Source: Topomyia yanbarensis
Lineage: Eukaryota; Arthropoda; Insecta; Diptera; Culicidae
Direction: 5' to 3'
NCBI RefSeq assembly: GCF_030247195.1
Contig: NC_080671.1
Coordinates: 298,316,917-298,380,916 of the forward strand
Length of the DNA stretch: 64,000 nt
In this document: positions 1 through 9,890 of the stretch, one piece after another
How positions within the stretch are numbered: position 1 is the first letter of the stretch
Layout: each line of letters opens with the position of its first letter
Program-made: the position numbers and the translations under genes
The notes under the pieces: generated by a model
The model's database searches: none
What the model was told of the DNA's origin: nothing
Seen by the model: only the letters and a program-made list of their open reading frames with translations

Positions 1-1262
1 CACTGTGGGAAAAAACCGACACCCTACTACTTTCCCTAGGAATTAAATTTTTATTCATTTCATAATGACACATTATTATTAGGACGATTATGTAGAGCAT
101 TTGAAGACAAATTGGATTTACGTTGGTACGCCGAATGTCATAAAAATAAACAAAACATACGACAGCAGCTTTCATACTCGTCTGGATGTAAAATTTTGTT
201 GGTATATTTTAAGATTTAACCGAACAAAAGCATTTCAAATCACCACATTTTTCAGTATCTATTATTATCAGCCTTTCCTATGATCAAATGGATGAATTGA
301 AGACGAGTTTGAGAAATTCAATATTTTTAATTGCTTTTTAAAAAAAATGTGTGCTGTTGGGGTAAAACCGACACCCTTTGGTAAGGGTAGAACCGACACA
401 CTGTTAAGATGGTTGTGTTTACTTGCGATTCATTAGAAAAGGCTGGAGATCTTTGCGACACTTCAATTACACTATTAGCACACTATAGTAATAGCTGAAA
501 TACACAGAAATACTTTTATTGTGTTTATTTCTTGTAAGTCTCTTTGAAAATCAAAAATTGGAATATTTGCTTATCAGATTCTATTGAAGCTTTTGCTATT
601 TCTGTAAAAAGCTCATAAAACCAAATTTCTAGTGTTCTCTTGGTTTGCCATAGATGAACTTTATCACAGTGAGACAATGATCACTGGTATACCCCGGTAG
701 ATTGTTGATGATAAGAGTCCTGAAAAATAAGTGAATGAATCCTATTAACAGAATGTAGAACCCTTGCAAATTTTCTTTTACAAAATAAAATGACACAAAA
801 GGTTGCAATGATGTGCGTAAGGATTATTTGGAAATACCCATATCAAGAAATAATCATATAGCATAAAATACTCTTGTTTATAACACTACGCTTTCGAACT
901 CTCTATCCCTCACTAAATGATAAAGCTACAAAAAGCACATGTTTGCATAACACATATTCACACTTTATTACTCACGTATATATCACATTTTTAATAAAAA
1001 AGAGAAGAGAAAATAAATTAAAGGGGGTGTCGATCTTACCCCTATGGGGTGTCGGTTTTACCCGCAGTGCCTACAAAAGGTCACTATGTTTTCCAAGTTT
1101 TTCAACCAATAATTTTTAATGAAATTAATTTTTTGAAGCGCTGACAAAATTAAGCCTTGTTAAGAATTTTCTGAAGAAGAATTCTGCGTAGAAATTATAA
1201 TTTTATTGGTTTTGTGGCAACCCAGAAAAAGTGTTAAGCTTAAGGTGTCGGTTTTATCCATA
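1..1262. repeat. Element-like region with repeated ACCGACACC motifs in opposite orientations
   Basis: The motif ACCGACACC (or ACCGACACA) occurs on the plus strand near 15, 367 and 392. Its reverse complement GGTGTCG(G/A) occurs near 1026, 1047 and 1244. The forward copies lie left and the inverted copies right, as in an element with terminal and subterminal inverted motifs. The window start cuts the left side, so no terminus or target duplication can be tested. The rest is AT-rich with no credible ORF. The layout resembles the better-defined element at 59306-60198, but the motif differs. Confidence 0.35.
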
Positions 1263-1443
1263 ATTCCCCTATGCACTGAGTCTATTGAAAACCACAATTT
1301 TTGCGCTAGCCGGAAATGTAACTCGACCAAAGATTTTTTATCATATTGATTTTTATAGTGAATTCAAAATTGCTTCCTCCTTCGTCGTACATAGGATTGT
1401 ATTTTCTAATGCACAACTTTTTAAAATAAGCAATTTTGTGCCG

Positions 1444-1560
1444 TTTTGCTTTTCTCATATAGAAAGGTTATGCAATCACTCTGAATTTCGGCTTTTTAAC
1501 TCAGGCCCGGTTCGTCGAGATCGGAACATGTGTATGTGTGTTTATATGTGTGTATATATG
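1444..1560 (+). repeat. 5' end of the TTTTGCCTTTCTCAT dispersed repeat (fragment)
   Basis: The stretch begins TTTTGCTTTTCTCATATAGA and continues with the AAAGGTTATGCAATC block, a degenerate GCCCGG...GTCGAGATCGG block and a short TG/TATG run. The same order is seen at 6788 and 7969. Only the left end is present. The large region downstream to 1620 is T-rich and non-coding. Confidence 0.6.
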
Positions 1561-1620
1561 TATTTTTATTTATTTATATCTTCGTCTTTGGCCAATTTTG
1601 CTATACAGACTATTACTTAA

Positions 1621-1890
1621 ATTAATTTAACATATACAGTAACAATAAATAACAAAACGAATAGTCGAACAACATTCAAAGGTAACAATACAATATTCAA
1701 ACAAAAATTTTATTCTGAATTCCACGAAGATCCGTCCGTATGATTCAACTATATAGTTTAATCATCAGACCCTATGGTTAAATAATATTTTGGTTACTTT
1801 CATGTAGCTTTCAAATAGTTTACAATATCGTCTTGATGTCAAAGGAAAAGTTGTAGGAAAGTTTATGGGCCTTTTGAAAAACCTATTATT
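1621..1890. other. AT-rich non-coding stretch
   Basis: No convincing ORF, RNA gene or repeat boundary is seen here. The sequence is AT-rich with short homopolymer runs. Confidence 0.5.
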
Positions 1891-2530
1891 GTTGATGGAG
1901 AAACGCGAATAACTTATGAAAAGGTCGTAATAAAACAAAATAATTGTGTTGTTAAAACAAAAGTTAAAATATCTCGAGAAATACTACATTTCAGAAAATT
2001 TTTGTTATGAGCATTTCGGTTTAAAAAGGCGTTTAGAATCATATTCAAAAAGAAAATCGTATTTTTGACTGCAAATAGTATGAATTATAAAAATATGTCA
2101 AAAGTTGTTGTTAAGAAAATTGTTTTATTGAAAGCTTCTCCATGCTCCAAATACACAAAAAAATTTGCCTTTACGTCTTTAAAACGATAAACATTAGATT
2201 TTTGACATTTTATGATGGGGTAACGCGAATAACTTTTGAAAAGAGCATAATTACAGGAATTAATTGTTTTTGATGGAGCAAAATTCCAAATATCTCGAAA
2301 ACTATCGGATTTTGGAAGATTTTTGTTAAATACATTTTGATTTTAAATGATTCTTAGAATTATATTCTGTGATAAAATTACAATTTTGTATGTCAATTAG
2401 TAAGAAATTTTAAAACATGTATGAAGTTATTGTTAGAAAAACTTTTTACCGATAAGTTCTCCATCATGCAATCACATTCAAAATGTTTCTTTTCTCTTTA
2501 TGTTTTCGTAGACAAAATAGAAAAATTTAA
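1891..2530. repeat. Imperfect tandem duplication, about 320-bp unit
   Basis: Two diverged direct units can be aligned. ACGCGAATAACTT occurs at 1903 and at 2223, each followed in the same order by an AATATCTCGA block, a GGA/CAGA-AATTTTTGTTA block, a TTAGAATYATATTC block and a TTCTCCAT block. The period is therefore near 320 bp. Both units are AT-rich, without an ORF. It may be part of a longer unclassified element. Confidence 0.55.
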
Positions 2531-2674
2531 AAAATGGGTTTTTTCGCAATTTTAATTTTTAACATAAATTTGGTTTTTTTGAAAAATGACACATTTTTTT
2601 CATTGTATATTTTTTTGTGGATAGAAGTATTTATACCCTGTAACTTGTTCTCAGATAGTTTTGCTGTATGAAAT

Positions 2675-3240
2675 ACAGTGAACGAACAAAAAAAATTTGA
2701 AATTTATACGCGTAGAAACGTTTACGCCCTTTTGAAAAATTGCTCTTGTATCAAAATATTCCAATTGCCAGAGAATATCATAGAGATTCATACACCGAAC
2801 ACACCTGCAAAGTTTCGTTCGAATCTACGATGGTCATATTTTGCGGTCGGCCGGTTTCTCATGGAATCGGTCAACCATCTCTGAGGAAAATGAGTGAGTT
2901 TATTTGTCATATACATACATATATACCTACCTACATACATATATATGTATGTAGGTAGGTATATATGTATGTATATGACAAATAAACTCACTCATTTTCC
3001 TCAGAGATGGTTGAACCGATTTCAACAATGTTATATACAAATCAAATATCTAGAATTTCATTTGGATTGGACTTGTGGTTACAGCTACGGATTGAAGTAT
3101 GCGGTCACACAGAAAATTCCCATATAAACTGGCCATGATGGCCAAATGAAGCAATGCATATTAAAATGTATACAAAATTACATGGATTTGGATCTAGATT
3201 ACTAATGACTGCCAACTGCTATCGAGCTCGAAAATGCGGT
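2675..3240. repeat. Copy of the CCTTTCTCAT repeat family containing a palindrome
   Basis: Right of the palindrome the sequence follows the family order: AGAGATGGTTGAACCGATTT, then a GGATTGAAG-TGCGGTCACAC block, then CCCATATAAACTGG and the ATCTAGATTACTAATGACTG block. These match 6965-7215. Left of the palindrome lies a diverged copy of similar material. The left terminus is not preserved. Confidence 0.55.
2871..3014. repeat. Perfect 144-bp palindrome
   Basis: The two 72-bp halves are exact reverse complements about an axis at 2942.5, in a TA/TATG-rich core (ATATATAT at the centre). The arms include AGAGATGG and GAGTGAGTTTATTTGTCATA, which in other family copies occur once, in one orientation. 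The duplication therefore arose by fold-back of one side of this copy. The small ORFs that appear in both directions here are products of this symmetry. Confidence 0.95.
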
Positions 3241-3262
3241 TCGTGATGTTTCCGTTGATGCT

Positions 3263-3490
3263 GTGGACATGGATGTATTCACAATTTCAGAACAAGCGGT
3301 TCTCTCTGCAATTCGGAAAACTAAATCGTCGTTTGCTCCTGTTCTAAGAGAATGTTCCGATAGTTTAGCGATCCCACTTTTCAATATGTCACTTCAGCAG
3401 CAAAACAATCTTAAGAAGTGTTCGGTGATGTTTCTGGTGTACAAAAAAGATGACATCGAAAATTATCGTGGAATAACTTCATTGCGAGTC
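3263..3490 (+). pseudogene. Non-LTR reverse transcriptase fragment
   Basis: The plus-strand frame gives a peptide of about 75 residues. It contains FNMSLQQQ, a diverged W-K-x-S segment (LKKCSVMFLVYKKD) and the motif ENYRGITSL. The pattern xVMFPVxKKGDxxxxxNYRGI is the conserved beginning of the fingers region of non-LTR reverse transcriptases. The catalytic palm motifs are missing, because the frame runs out soon after the NYRGITSL motif. The fragment is too short to place in a clade. It sits directly next to the CCTTFCTCAT-type repeat at 2675-3240 and has no neighbouring element parts. Confidence 0.65.
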
Positions 3491-3737
3491 GACGAGGCGC
3501 TGTTCTAAGCTTCCCGATACTACATTAACACTTTTTTAGGCGAATTGACCTGCGAAGGTGACTATAAAAATCTTTCAATAAAAATGCACATATAGTGGAA
3601 AGGTCTGTTTTCGAAACCTAATTCCAATGATACGAAGACATAAAGAAATGTTGGTGGCCGTGGGTAAAGTTAATTCATAAAAATGGCACATTTAAAAAAA
3701 ATATTTGGGCGATACAGAGAATTCACTTTCCATATAA

Positions 3738-4181
3738 TCACTGCACAATTGAACAATATTTCTTCTCAAAATATATTGGACCAATCGTTTTCAAGGTGTG
3801 CACAGTTCTTCTACATATTCCCAGGTATTGATCGAAGCTTTTATTTTTTTCTTGAAATTTGAATTTTTTGTAGCATTCTGCAGCTAAAAATGCAATTTTC
3901 TTAAAAAAATCATATAACTTGTTTTTGTGAACAAAGTTATGATTTTTAATGATGTAATTATATGAAGGAGAATTGCAAAATTTCAAACAATTTGGTTCAG
4001 TGGATTTTGAGTTATGCTCTACATCGCATTTTTTAGAAGTGTCTCTTGAAGATTCACTGTAACTCACCCAATTTTCAATATTTGTCAGTGAATATATAGG
4101 AAAATATTGCTTAAATGTTGCATATCGGTATCGCCAATTTTTTTTAGTACGATATTTGCTCAATAAAAAAACTGATTTCAT
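3738..4181 (-). CDS. Unrecognised 147-codon ORF, probably chance
   Basis: An uninterrupted ATG-initiated minus-strand frame of 147 codons lies in AT-rich DNA. The product would be Lys-, Tyr-, Phe- and Asn-rich, with no domain I recognise, no signal peptide and no obvious membrane segment. Its composition follows the AT bias of the surrounding DNA, which is what a random frame would show. No promoter, intron signal or neighbouring gene supports it. It is listed because it is the longest ORF in the window not explained by a mobile element or microsatellite. Confidence 0.15.
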   Translation of the reverse strand: MKSVFLLSKYRTKKNWRYRYATFKQYFPIYSLTNIENWVSYSESSRDTSKKCDVEHNSKSTEPNCLKFCNSPSYNYIIKNHNFVHKNKLYDFFKKIAFLAAECYKKFKFQEKNKSFDQYLGICRRTVHTLKTIGPIYFEKKYCSIVQ

Positions 4182-4640
4182 CAGTAGGTGTCGACTAACA
4201 GGTAAAATTTGACGAAGATCGCTTACTACATCACCAAATATTCGATTGGTTCCTTTTATGGTTCATCGTGAATTCGTCCTAAACAGTGTTGCATTCTTTC
4301 AGCATTTTGCTTATACCCGAATTTTGATTGATATTGTAAGTAGCGTTTTCCGCAAGCGCAAGATTTAGTGGCTATTTTAGGGCAGTGCTGTTCGTCCATC
4401 ATCGAGTAATGTTGCTTTTACTTCGGATGAAGCGATCGCAAGTGCAATTTTCAATTTAATATTCAACTTAGTTTAATTTTCGATGAACTCATGCAATTCA
4501 TCAGTATTATATTGTCATTTGCGTAAAAGATCTCTATCAAATGAATTCTTGCCATTCCATTTGTGTGTTGGTAAACCTAAATGCAATAAAATTGTTGATT
4601 TTTGCAGCAATTGATTGATATTGCTTCAGAAACCCTACCT
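4182..4640. other. AT-rich non-coding stretch
   Basis: No gene, RNA or repeat boundary can be supported here. Confidence 0.5.
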
Positions 4641-4659
4641 CTCCTTCAGATTCCGAATT

Positions 4660-5330
4660 CGTCAATTATGTCCACCTTCTTGGTGGAAGAAATACTTATG
4701 CCAAATCATATATGAGCGACTAATAATAAAAGTCGCAAGGATAGAATATCCTTCGTAAAAGCGGTTTCAAATATAGTAGAATATAAAAAACGGAAACAAT
4801 TTCCAAGTATAAAAATCAGACAGATTATATTCTAACATGTTTTTTTTTGTTTTATTTGAAACGGCTCAATGCGTTAGCACAACTGACCCGTGGGTCCTTG
4901 AATTTTTTTTACAATAAGTAAACATAAAAAAAAAATAAAAAATCTAATATGTTTGAAACGGGTTTTTCGAAGTATGTTTCGAATTGTACTCCATGACCAT
5001 CTCCTTAGTGGAAGGAATACTTATGTCAAAATTGAATTCGTCGCTAATAATCACATTGAATGAATAGATAAGGACTACTTCAAAACCCTCTCCCCCCCTT
5101 TCGTGGTCCACTCCCATCTACCATTGGCTTGGTGGGAGAAATACATTTGTCGTATACTAATAAATATAGAGATATAAATAATTATTTACCTAGAAAACAA
5201 CACCCCCCCCCCCAAAAAAAACTTCAGTGTAACCCCCCCCCCCAAAAAAAACCAAACCATGAACATCTTCTTGGGGGAAAGAATGCGTATGCCAAATTTC
5301 ATCAAAATCGGACTTGTAGTTTAGAAGTAG
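4660..5330. repeat. Four degenerate copies of a CATCTTCTTGGTGGAAGAAATA unit
   Basis: A block resembling CCACCTTCTTGGTGGAAGAA followed by ATACTTATGCCAAA recurs near 4672, 4998, 5117 and 5264. Spacings are irregular (about 150-330 bp). The last copy continues into ATCAAAATCGGACTTGTAGT and a TACATACATACAAACA run. The series has the look of an internally repeated, decayed element. No ORF is present. Confidence 0.5.
5200..5254. repeat. Duplicated poly-C/poly-A tract
   Basis: Two adjacent tracts, each of about ten C followed by seven or eight A, lie near 5201-5220 and 5234-5252. They are low-complexity DNA with a high risk of length error. Confidence 0.8.
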
Positions 5331-5929
5331 TTAGCGGACGTACATACATACAAACATACATTGATAAGATTGGTGTATTGGCACTGTGTGGGTCTCACGA
5401 CTCACGTTCCTGCCAAACCACTAAAACACACCTTACCCTTATTCCCCGGGGATCGGCCTTGGAGCTTTGATTTAACTCTCGACTCTTCTCTTGTTTATTG
5501 TTTCAATCTTTTACGACGCCTCTTTAGCTCTCGTCTCCGTGAGCCGCTTAGATGCTGATTTGTGGACCGTTCAGCTTCTGTTTCCGCTAGTCATTCAGCT
5601 CTCGGCCTAATCACAGTTTCCTCGGGTAGTCATTTAGCTTCCAGTTTTATCGAGATCTACTCGGATATTATCCGGCGGTGTACTACCCTACTCCAACTGA
5701 TTGTCCCTGGCAGCGCAATTTCTCTCGGTAACGGAGTTTGTTTGGTCGGATGGTCCTCGGCAGCGAATCTACTCTACTGCGAATTCCCCAGCGATGGATT
5801 TCTACCCGATACCGATATTTGTTTCCGTAAGCCATTTAGCTCCCCACTTCCTCTCGATCTAGTCCCCTAGTTCTTCGAATCTAGGGCCACGTATTTCGGT
5901 GTCTCTTACACATTCACACACTCCGGGCC
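5331..5929 (-). other. Probable 3' region of the R1-clade relic, with CATTTAGCTC repeats
   Basis: The stretch lies directly downstream, in the minus direction, of the R1-clade ORF2 relic and is GC-richer than its AT-rich surroundings. Short related blocks (TTTAGCTCTC, CATTCAGCTCTC, CATTTAGCTTCC, CATTTAGCTCCC) recur near 5524, 5591, 5630 and 5833. No ORF is credible. Assignment as the 3' untranslated region is inferred from position. The second R1 relic also has a repeat array in the same relative place. Confidence 0.4.
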
Positions 5930-6760
5930 AAGTGGTGACGAAGTATGTCCAAACTGATGCAAGTACTTTCGGAAGCATCCGTGCTCAGAAAAAAACTGCG
6001 TCAAATGGAAGTTCACCTCTCTATCCTCTCCATCCACCCAAGCCGACAAATTTGAGATTAGTCGGTGAGTTCAGCTTCCTACTTCGAGTTATCCCGTACT
6101 TGCTGCCACTTACCCAACGAGTCCGCTCGGACCAGTACCCTTGTATTTCGTGCATATCTCCGTTGGAAGCATCCTCGTCGTCAGCCGGAGTGATGCAGAT
6201 GGGAATCATACCGGCAATTACGCATACCGCCCCGACGATTTCGTCTGGCGACACGAACAGCCATTCGGCGGAACGTGCTTGTCAATTTCATTCGGTTTCC
6301 CTTTGAGTTCAGTGCAGCAGCCCAGGCCGGTACGCCTTACCTCAGAATTGAGGATGAGATACCTGCCAGGGGACGTCTCGTGCCTCTTGCTCCTCCGTTA
6401 TTCGGCAATATTCTTGCCAATGCGTTAGTTTGTTCGTGCAGCCTTCTCACGTGCATAGTCGACGTGGCTGTTGTAATTTAATCGATCGCGACCATCACAC
6501 CTGAGTGCTTCAGCGAACGCATCGATGGGATAGATTATCCCCCGACGCTAATCACGAAACGGTGTATTTTTTTACGGTTGCTGACCAGCACCATCTCTGT
6601 CTTGTGGTGAGCTAGCTGCAGCTTGACGACAGCCATCCAGGTTTCTACTCCACCTCCTTAATGGTTATCGGCAGGACAACATCATCTGCAAAACCGACGA
6701 TCTCAACTCTTCTGGGCAGTTGCAGTGTTAACACTCCATTGTACATTATATTCCAGAGAG
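5930..6760 (-). pseudogene. R1-clade non-LTR retrotransposon ORF2, decayed C-terminal half
   Basis: The minus strand, read across several frames, gives the order expected of an R1-clade ORF2. First comes a palm segment with GFADDVVLP (about 6660-6710), the F-A-D-D form of the reverse-transcriptase active site. Next is a thumb part including SSILRYGVPAW and ALNSKGNRMKL (about 6270-6370). Then follow CVIAGMIPICIT (about 6180-6220) and VNFHLTQFFSEHGCFRKYL (about 5940-6015), the conserved tail before the C-terminal zinc knuckle. At least four frameshifts or stops interrupt it. The N-terminal endonuclease and the first half of the RT are absent. Its 5' side abuts a TG microsatellite and a CCTTTCTCAT repeat. 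Confidence 0.8.
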
Positions 6761-6787
6761 TGTGTGTATGTGTAAGTGTGTATATGT

Positions 6788-7260
6788 GTTTTTGCCTTTC
6801 TCATATAAAGAAAGGCTATGCAATCGCTGTAAAAATCGACTTTTTAACCGAGGCCCGGAGGGCCGAGTGTCATACACCATTCGATTCAGTTCGTCGAGAT
6901 CGGCAAATGTCTGTGTGTGTGTATGTGTGTGTGTGTATGTGTGTGTGTCATTTAAACTCACACAATTTTCTCAGAGATGGCTGAACCGATTTTCGCAAAC
7001 TTAGTTTCATCTAAAAGGTATAACGCTCCCATAAGCTGCTATTGAATTTTTAGTTTATCCGACTTCCGGTTCCGGAGTTACGGGTTGAAGAGTGCGGTCA
7101 CACAGCAAATTCCCATATAAACTGGTACCACCATGATGTTCAAATGATGTAAAACATATTAAAATTGATGTAACATTACTCTAGTTTGCGGGTCTGCATC
7201 ACTAATGATCAATCAAAGCAGCTTTGACCAAATTGGCCACCTATGACAGGTCATGACGCC
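6788..7260 (+). repeat. CCTTTCTCAT dispersed repeat, left-end copy
   Basis: It starts TTTTGCCTTTCTCATATAAA and continues with GAAAGGCTATGCAATCGCT, GAGGCCCGGAGGGCCGAG, TTCGTCGAGATCGGCAAATG and a (TG)n tract at about 6908-6950. After that comes CAGAGATGGCTGAACCGATT, then GACTTCCGGTTCCGGAGTTA with CGGTCACACAGCAAATTCCC. Partial internal repeats of the same GACTGAACCGATTT unit follow at about 7310 and 7640. The right end with GAGAAAGGC is not seen for this copy. There is no coding potential. Confidence 0.7.
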
Positions 7261-7639
7261 CCCGGGGAACTCGCCAAGTTCCTAAGCTAATATCACACCC
7301 ATTCCCCAACGAATTCTCTACCGATTTTTACAAACTTGATTTCAAATGAAAGATACAGTAATGCCATTGACTGCTGCTGAATTTCATTCGGTTCTGACTC
7401 TTGCTTCCGGAGTTACAGGGGTGTTAGTAAGGATACACTGGAATTTCCCATATAAATCGGTACAATCGTAATACCTCAGAGGCTAAAAACTATTGAAATG
7501 GTCACCAAATAACTTCTAATCGCAGATCTAGATCACTGATTGCCAATCAAACATTCTTTGAATATATTGCCTACTATCGACGATTCCGGAAGTCCGGAAT
7601 TCCGGGCATATTCCACAATTAAAGTCAAATCGGTTCTTC

Positions 7640-7900
7640 GGTGATGACTGAACCGATTTTCTCAAACCAAGTCTCAAATGGAAGACAAAATATGCAGTTG
7701 AGTATTGCGTCGCCGTCCCCCTCCCCCCCTCCGTCTTGCCCTTACACCTCCATCCTTCATCACTCCCCTCCCCTTGGACCACCCTCACGCCCGCATTTCC
7801 TGCATCCATCCCGTATACCGAAATAAGATGAAGGATTTCTGACGCATCCTCCACTCCCACTCTAGTAACCCCCCATTCTCTCCACTTTCAAACCCATTCC
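7640..7900. repeat. C/T-rich tract after a partial repeat unit
   Basis: A last CCTTTCTCAT-family unit (GATGACTGAACCGATTTT near 7643) is followed by a strongly pyrimidine-rich, C-rich stretch at about 7710-7890. The ORFs on both strands here come from this composition. Confidence 0.6.
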
Positions 7901-7968
7901 ACCATCATTTCAAAATATAATCACATGAAAATACTATTGAACTCATGCTGATTAAGCTAAATATTATT

Positions 7969-8958
7969 CTTTTGCCTTTCTCATATAGAAAGGTTATGCG
8001 ATTGCTCCAAAAACCGACTTTCTAACCGACTCATAACATTCGACTCAGTTCGCCGAGATCGCAAAATATCTGTGTGTATGTATGTGTGTATGTATGTATG
8101 TATGTATGTATGTATGTATGTATGTATGTATGTATGTATGTATGTATGTATGTGTGTATGTGCGGATTTGTTAACAAAATGTCCACATCGGTTTCTCGGA
8201 GATGACTGAACCGATTTTTACAAACTAAGATTCAAATGAAAGGTATAATATTCCCATAGGTTGCTATTGAATTTCATTTTCAACCGACATCTTGTTCCGG
8301 ATTACGAGTTGAAGAGTATGGTTACAAAACAAAATTTGTTGATTTGTCCACATCGGTTTCTCGGAATTTTCTGAACCGATTTTGACAAACTTGATTTTAA
8401 ATGAAAGGTCCATCAGCTGCTGTTGAATTTTGTGTGGATACGAGTTCTGGTTCCTGAATTACAGGGTGATACGTACGATCACGCAGCAAATCCCGATTCT
8501 AACGAATTCTGCGATGAATGTAAAAAGGTGAATTTTTTTTCCAAAATGTAAACACATTTGTTGAATTTGTAGATCTAGGTCACCAACAGTCATTCAAAGT
8601 CTCTTTGGCCACACTGGCCACCATCGACGGATCCGGAAGCATCCAAATTCAGAATAACGGTTATATTGGTTTCTCGAAAATGGCTAGACCGATTTGATCA
8701 ACTTAGTCTCAAATGAAAGGTGTTGCGTCCCCGGAAACCGATATTAAATTCCATCTCCATCCGACTTCCGGTTCCGGAGTTACGGGTTGTGGAGTGCGAT
8801 CACATAGAAAACTCCGATTCAAACCGATACCGCGATGAATGCAAAAAGGTGCTCTTATATATACTTACCAAGTGTAATAAGAATGAAAAACATTACCATA
8901 ATGTTATATTGTACGAACCAGCTACTAAATCATAGTTTGGAGAAATGAGAAAGGCACA
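7969..8958 (+). mobile_element. Complete copy of the CCTTTCTCAT repeat with short inverted ends
   Basis: The left end TTTTGCCTTTCTCAT and the right end ATGAGAAAGGCACAA are inverted relative to each other over about 13-15 bp. The interior holds a long (TATG)n tract and then three or four diverged direct copies of one unit. The unit is CGGTTTCTCGGAGATGACTG, then AACCGATTTTTACAAACTAA, then ATGAAAGGT and a TTCCGGTTCCGGAGTTACGG block; copies begin near 8190, 8350 and 8665. It codes for nothing recognisable, so it is probably a non-autonomous element. Class and target duplication are unresolved. Confidence 0.6.
8071..8162. repeat. (TATG)n microsatellite
   Basis: An almost pure TATG tetranucleotide run with TGTG interruptions at both ends, inside the CCTTTCTCAT repeat. 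Confidence 0.95.
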
Positions 8959-8984
8959 ATTGCACCTCTAGGTGGATTAAAACA

Positions 8985-9200
8985 GGTTTTTTTACAATGG
9001 AGAAGACGTTTGCGTCCTAACCCAGTACACGTACTATTGGTAGGTGTCCAAGCTACCACACGGGGTGTACTGGGGGCGTGTCGGGCTCGAATGATGACGC
9101 TGCCATTAATACCGACTAAACTCCATTGGGCTCCGCCATCGTTCCCCCCAGGGGGATGACTGTACTTGATGTACTCATTCACTTTCGCTCACGCGTTCTT
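8985..9200. other. Junction region, unassigned
   Basis: GC-richer sequence between the CCTTTCTCAT repeat and the minisatellite. It probably belongs to the 3' part of the R1 relic at 9891, by position and composition. No coding signal was found. Confidence 0.3.
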
Positions 9201-9206
9201 ACGTCC

Positions 9207-9645
9207 TGTATGAGGCTTACTTGGGTGCTCTCTCTATCGCACCTGGATTCACTCTCTAACACTACACATGAGGCTGACTTTTGTGCTCACCTTTTTCGTT
9301 CCTTGCGAGGCTGACTTGTGTGCTCACCTTACTCATTCCTTGCTAGGCTTACTTTTGTGCTCGCCTCTCCCATACCATGTGAGGCTGACTTGGGTGCTCA
9401 CCCTATCACCTGGTTCACTCTCGATCGTGCCACTCTGTTATACCTCTGTCACTCCCCCTGGCATCCCATGTGGGACATTTTCCTTAGGCCTCACTTCTGA
9501 CATACCATGCGAGGCTGACTTGTGTGCTCACCTTTTTCGTTCCTTGCTAGGCTTACTTTTGTGCTAGCCTCTACTATACCATGTGAGGCTGACTTTTGTG
9601 CTCACCCTTAACATACCGTGTGAGACTGACTTGGATGCTCACACT
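9207..9645. repeat. Minisatellite, about 38-bp unit, nine degenerate copies
   Basis: The core GAGGCTGACTTGTGTGCTCA, with variants, recurs near 9211, 9270, 9308, 9345, 9382, 9510, 9548, 9585 and 9623. Neighbouring copies are about 37-39 bp apart, and one gap of about 130 bp splits the array. The array lies immediately downstream, in the minus direction, of the R1 relic, so it probably belongs to its 3' untranslated region. The plus-strand ORFs here simply read the repeat. Confidence 0.8.
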
Positions 9646-9890
9646 TTCACTCCTCTGTCACGCCACGAGGCATCGATAGCTAAGTCCCAACATACTACGC
9701 TACGACCCTCCCATCTTGGCATGATGCAGTCCACTTATACGCATATACACTCGCTCTTCTGCTTTGCTTCGGGGTGGCTGGGTTTACCCCTTACGCGGTT
9801 GCCAGTCGCTGCGCCAAACCTGCCTCAGCATGAACAGACCATTCACTCCCTTTTTTGCGCTCGGCCTTTTTCGCTCCAACTAACCAATCA
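9646..9890 (-). other. Probable 3' untranslated region of the second R1 relic
   Basis: GC-rich sequence between the ORF2 stop and the minisatellite, without coding signals on either strand. Assigned by position only. Confidence 0.4.

Noticed and set aside
5562..6481. Several plus-strand ORFs of 65-135 codons
   Set aside because: They lie antisense to the R1-clade ORF2 relic and its 3' region and show no domains.
9207..9645. Regularly spaced repeats that might suggest a CRISPR array
   Set aside because: The units are degenerate, adjacent and without unique spacers, in a eukaryotic transposon context; it is a minisatellite.
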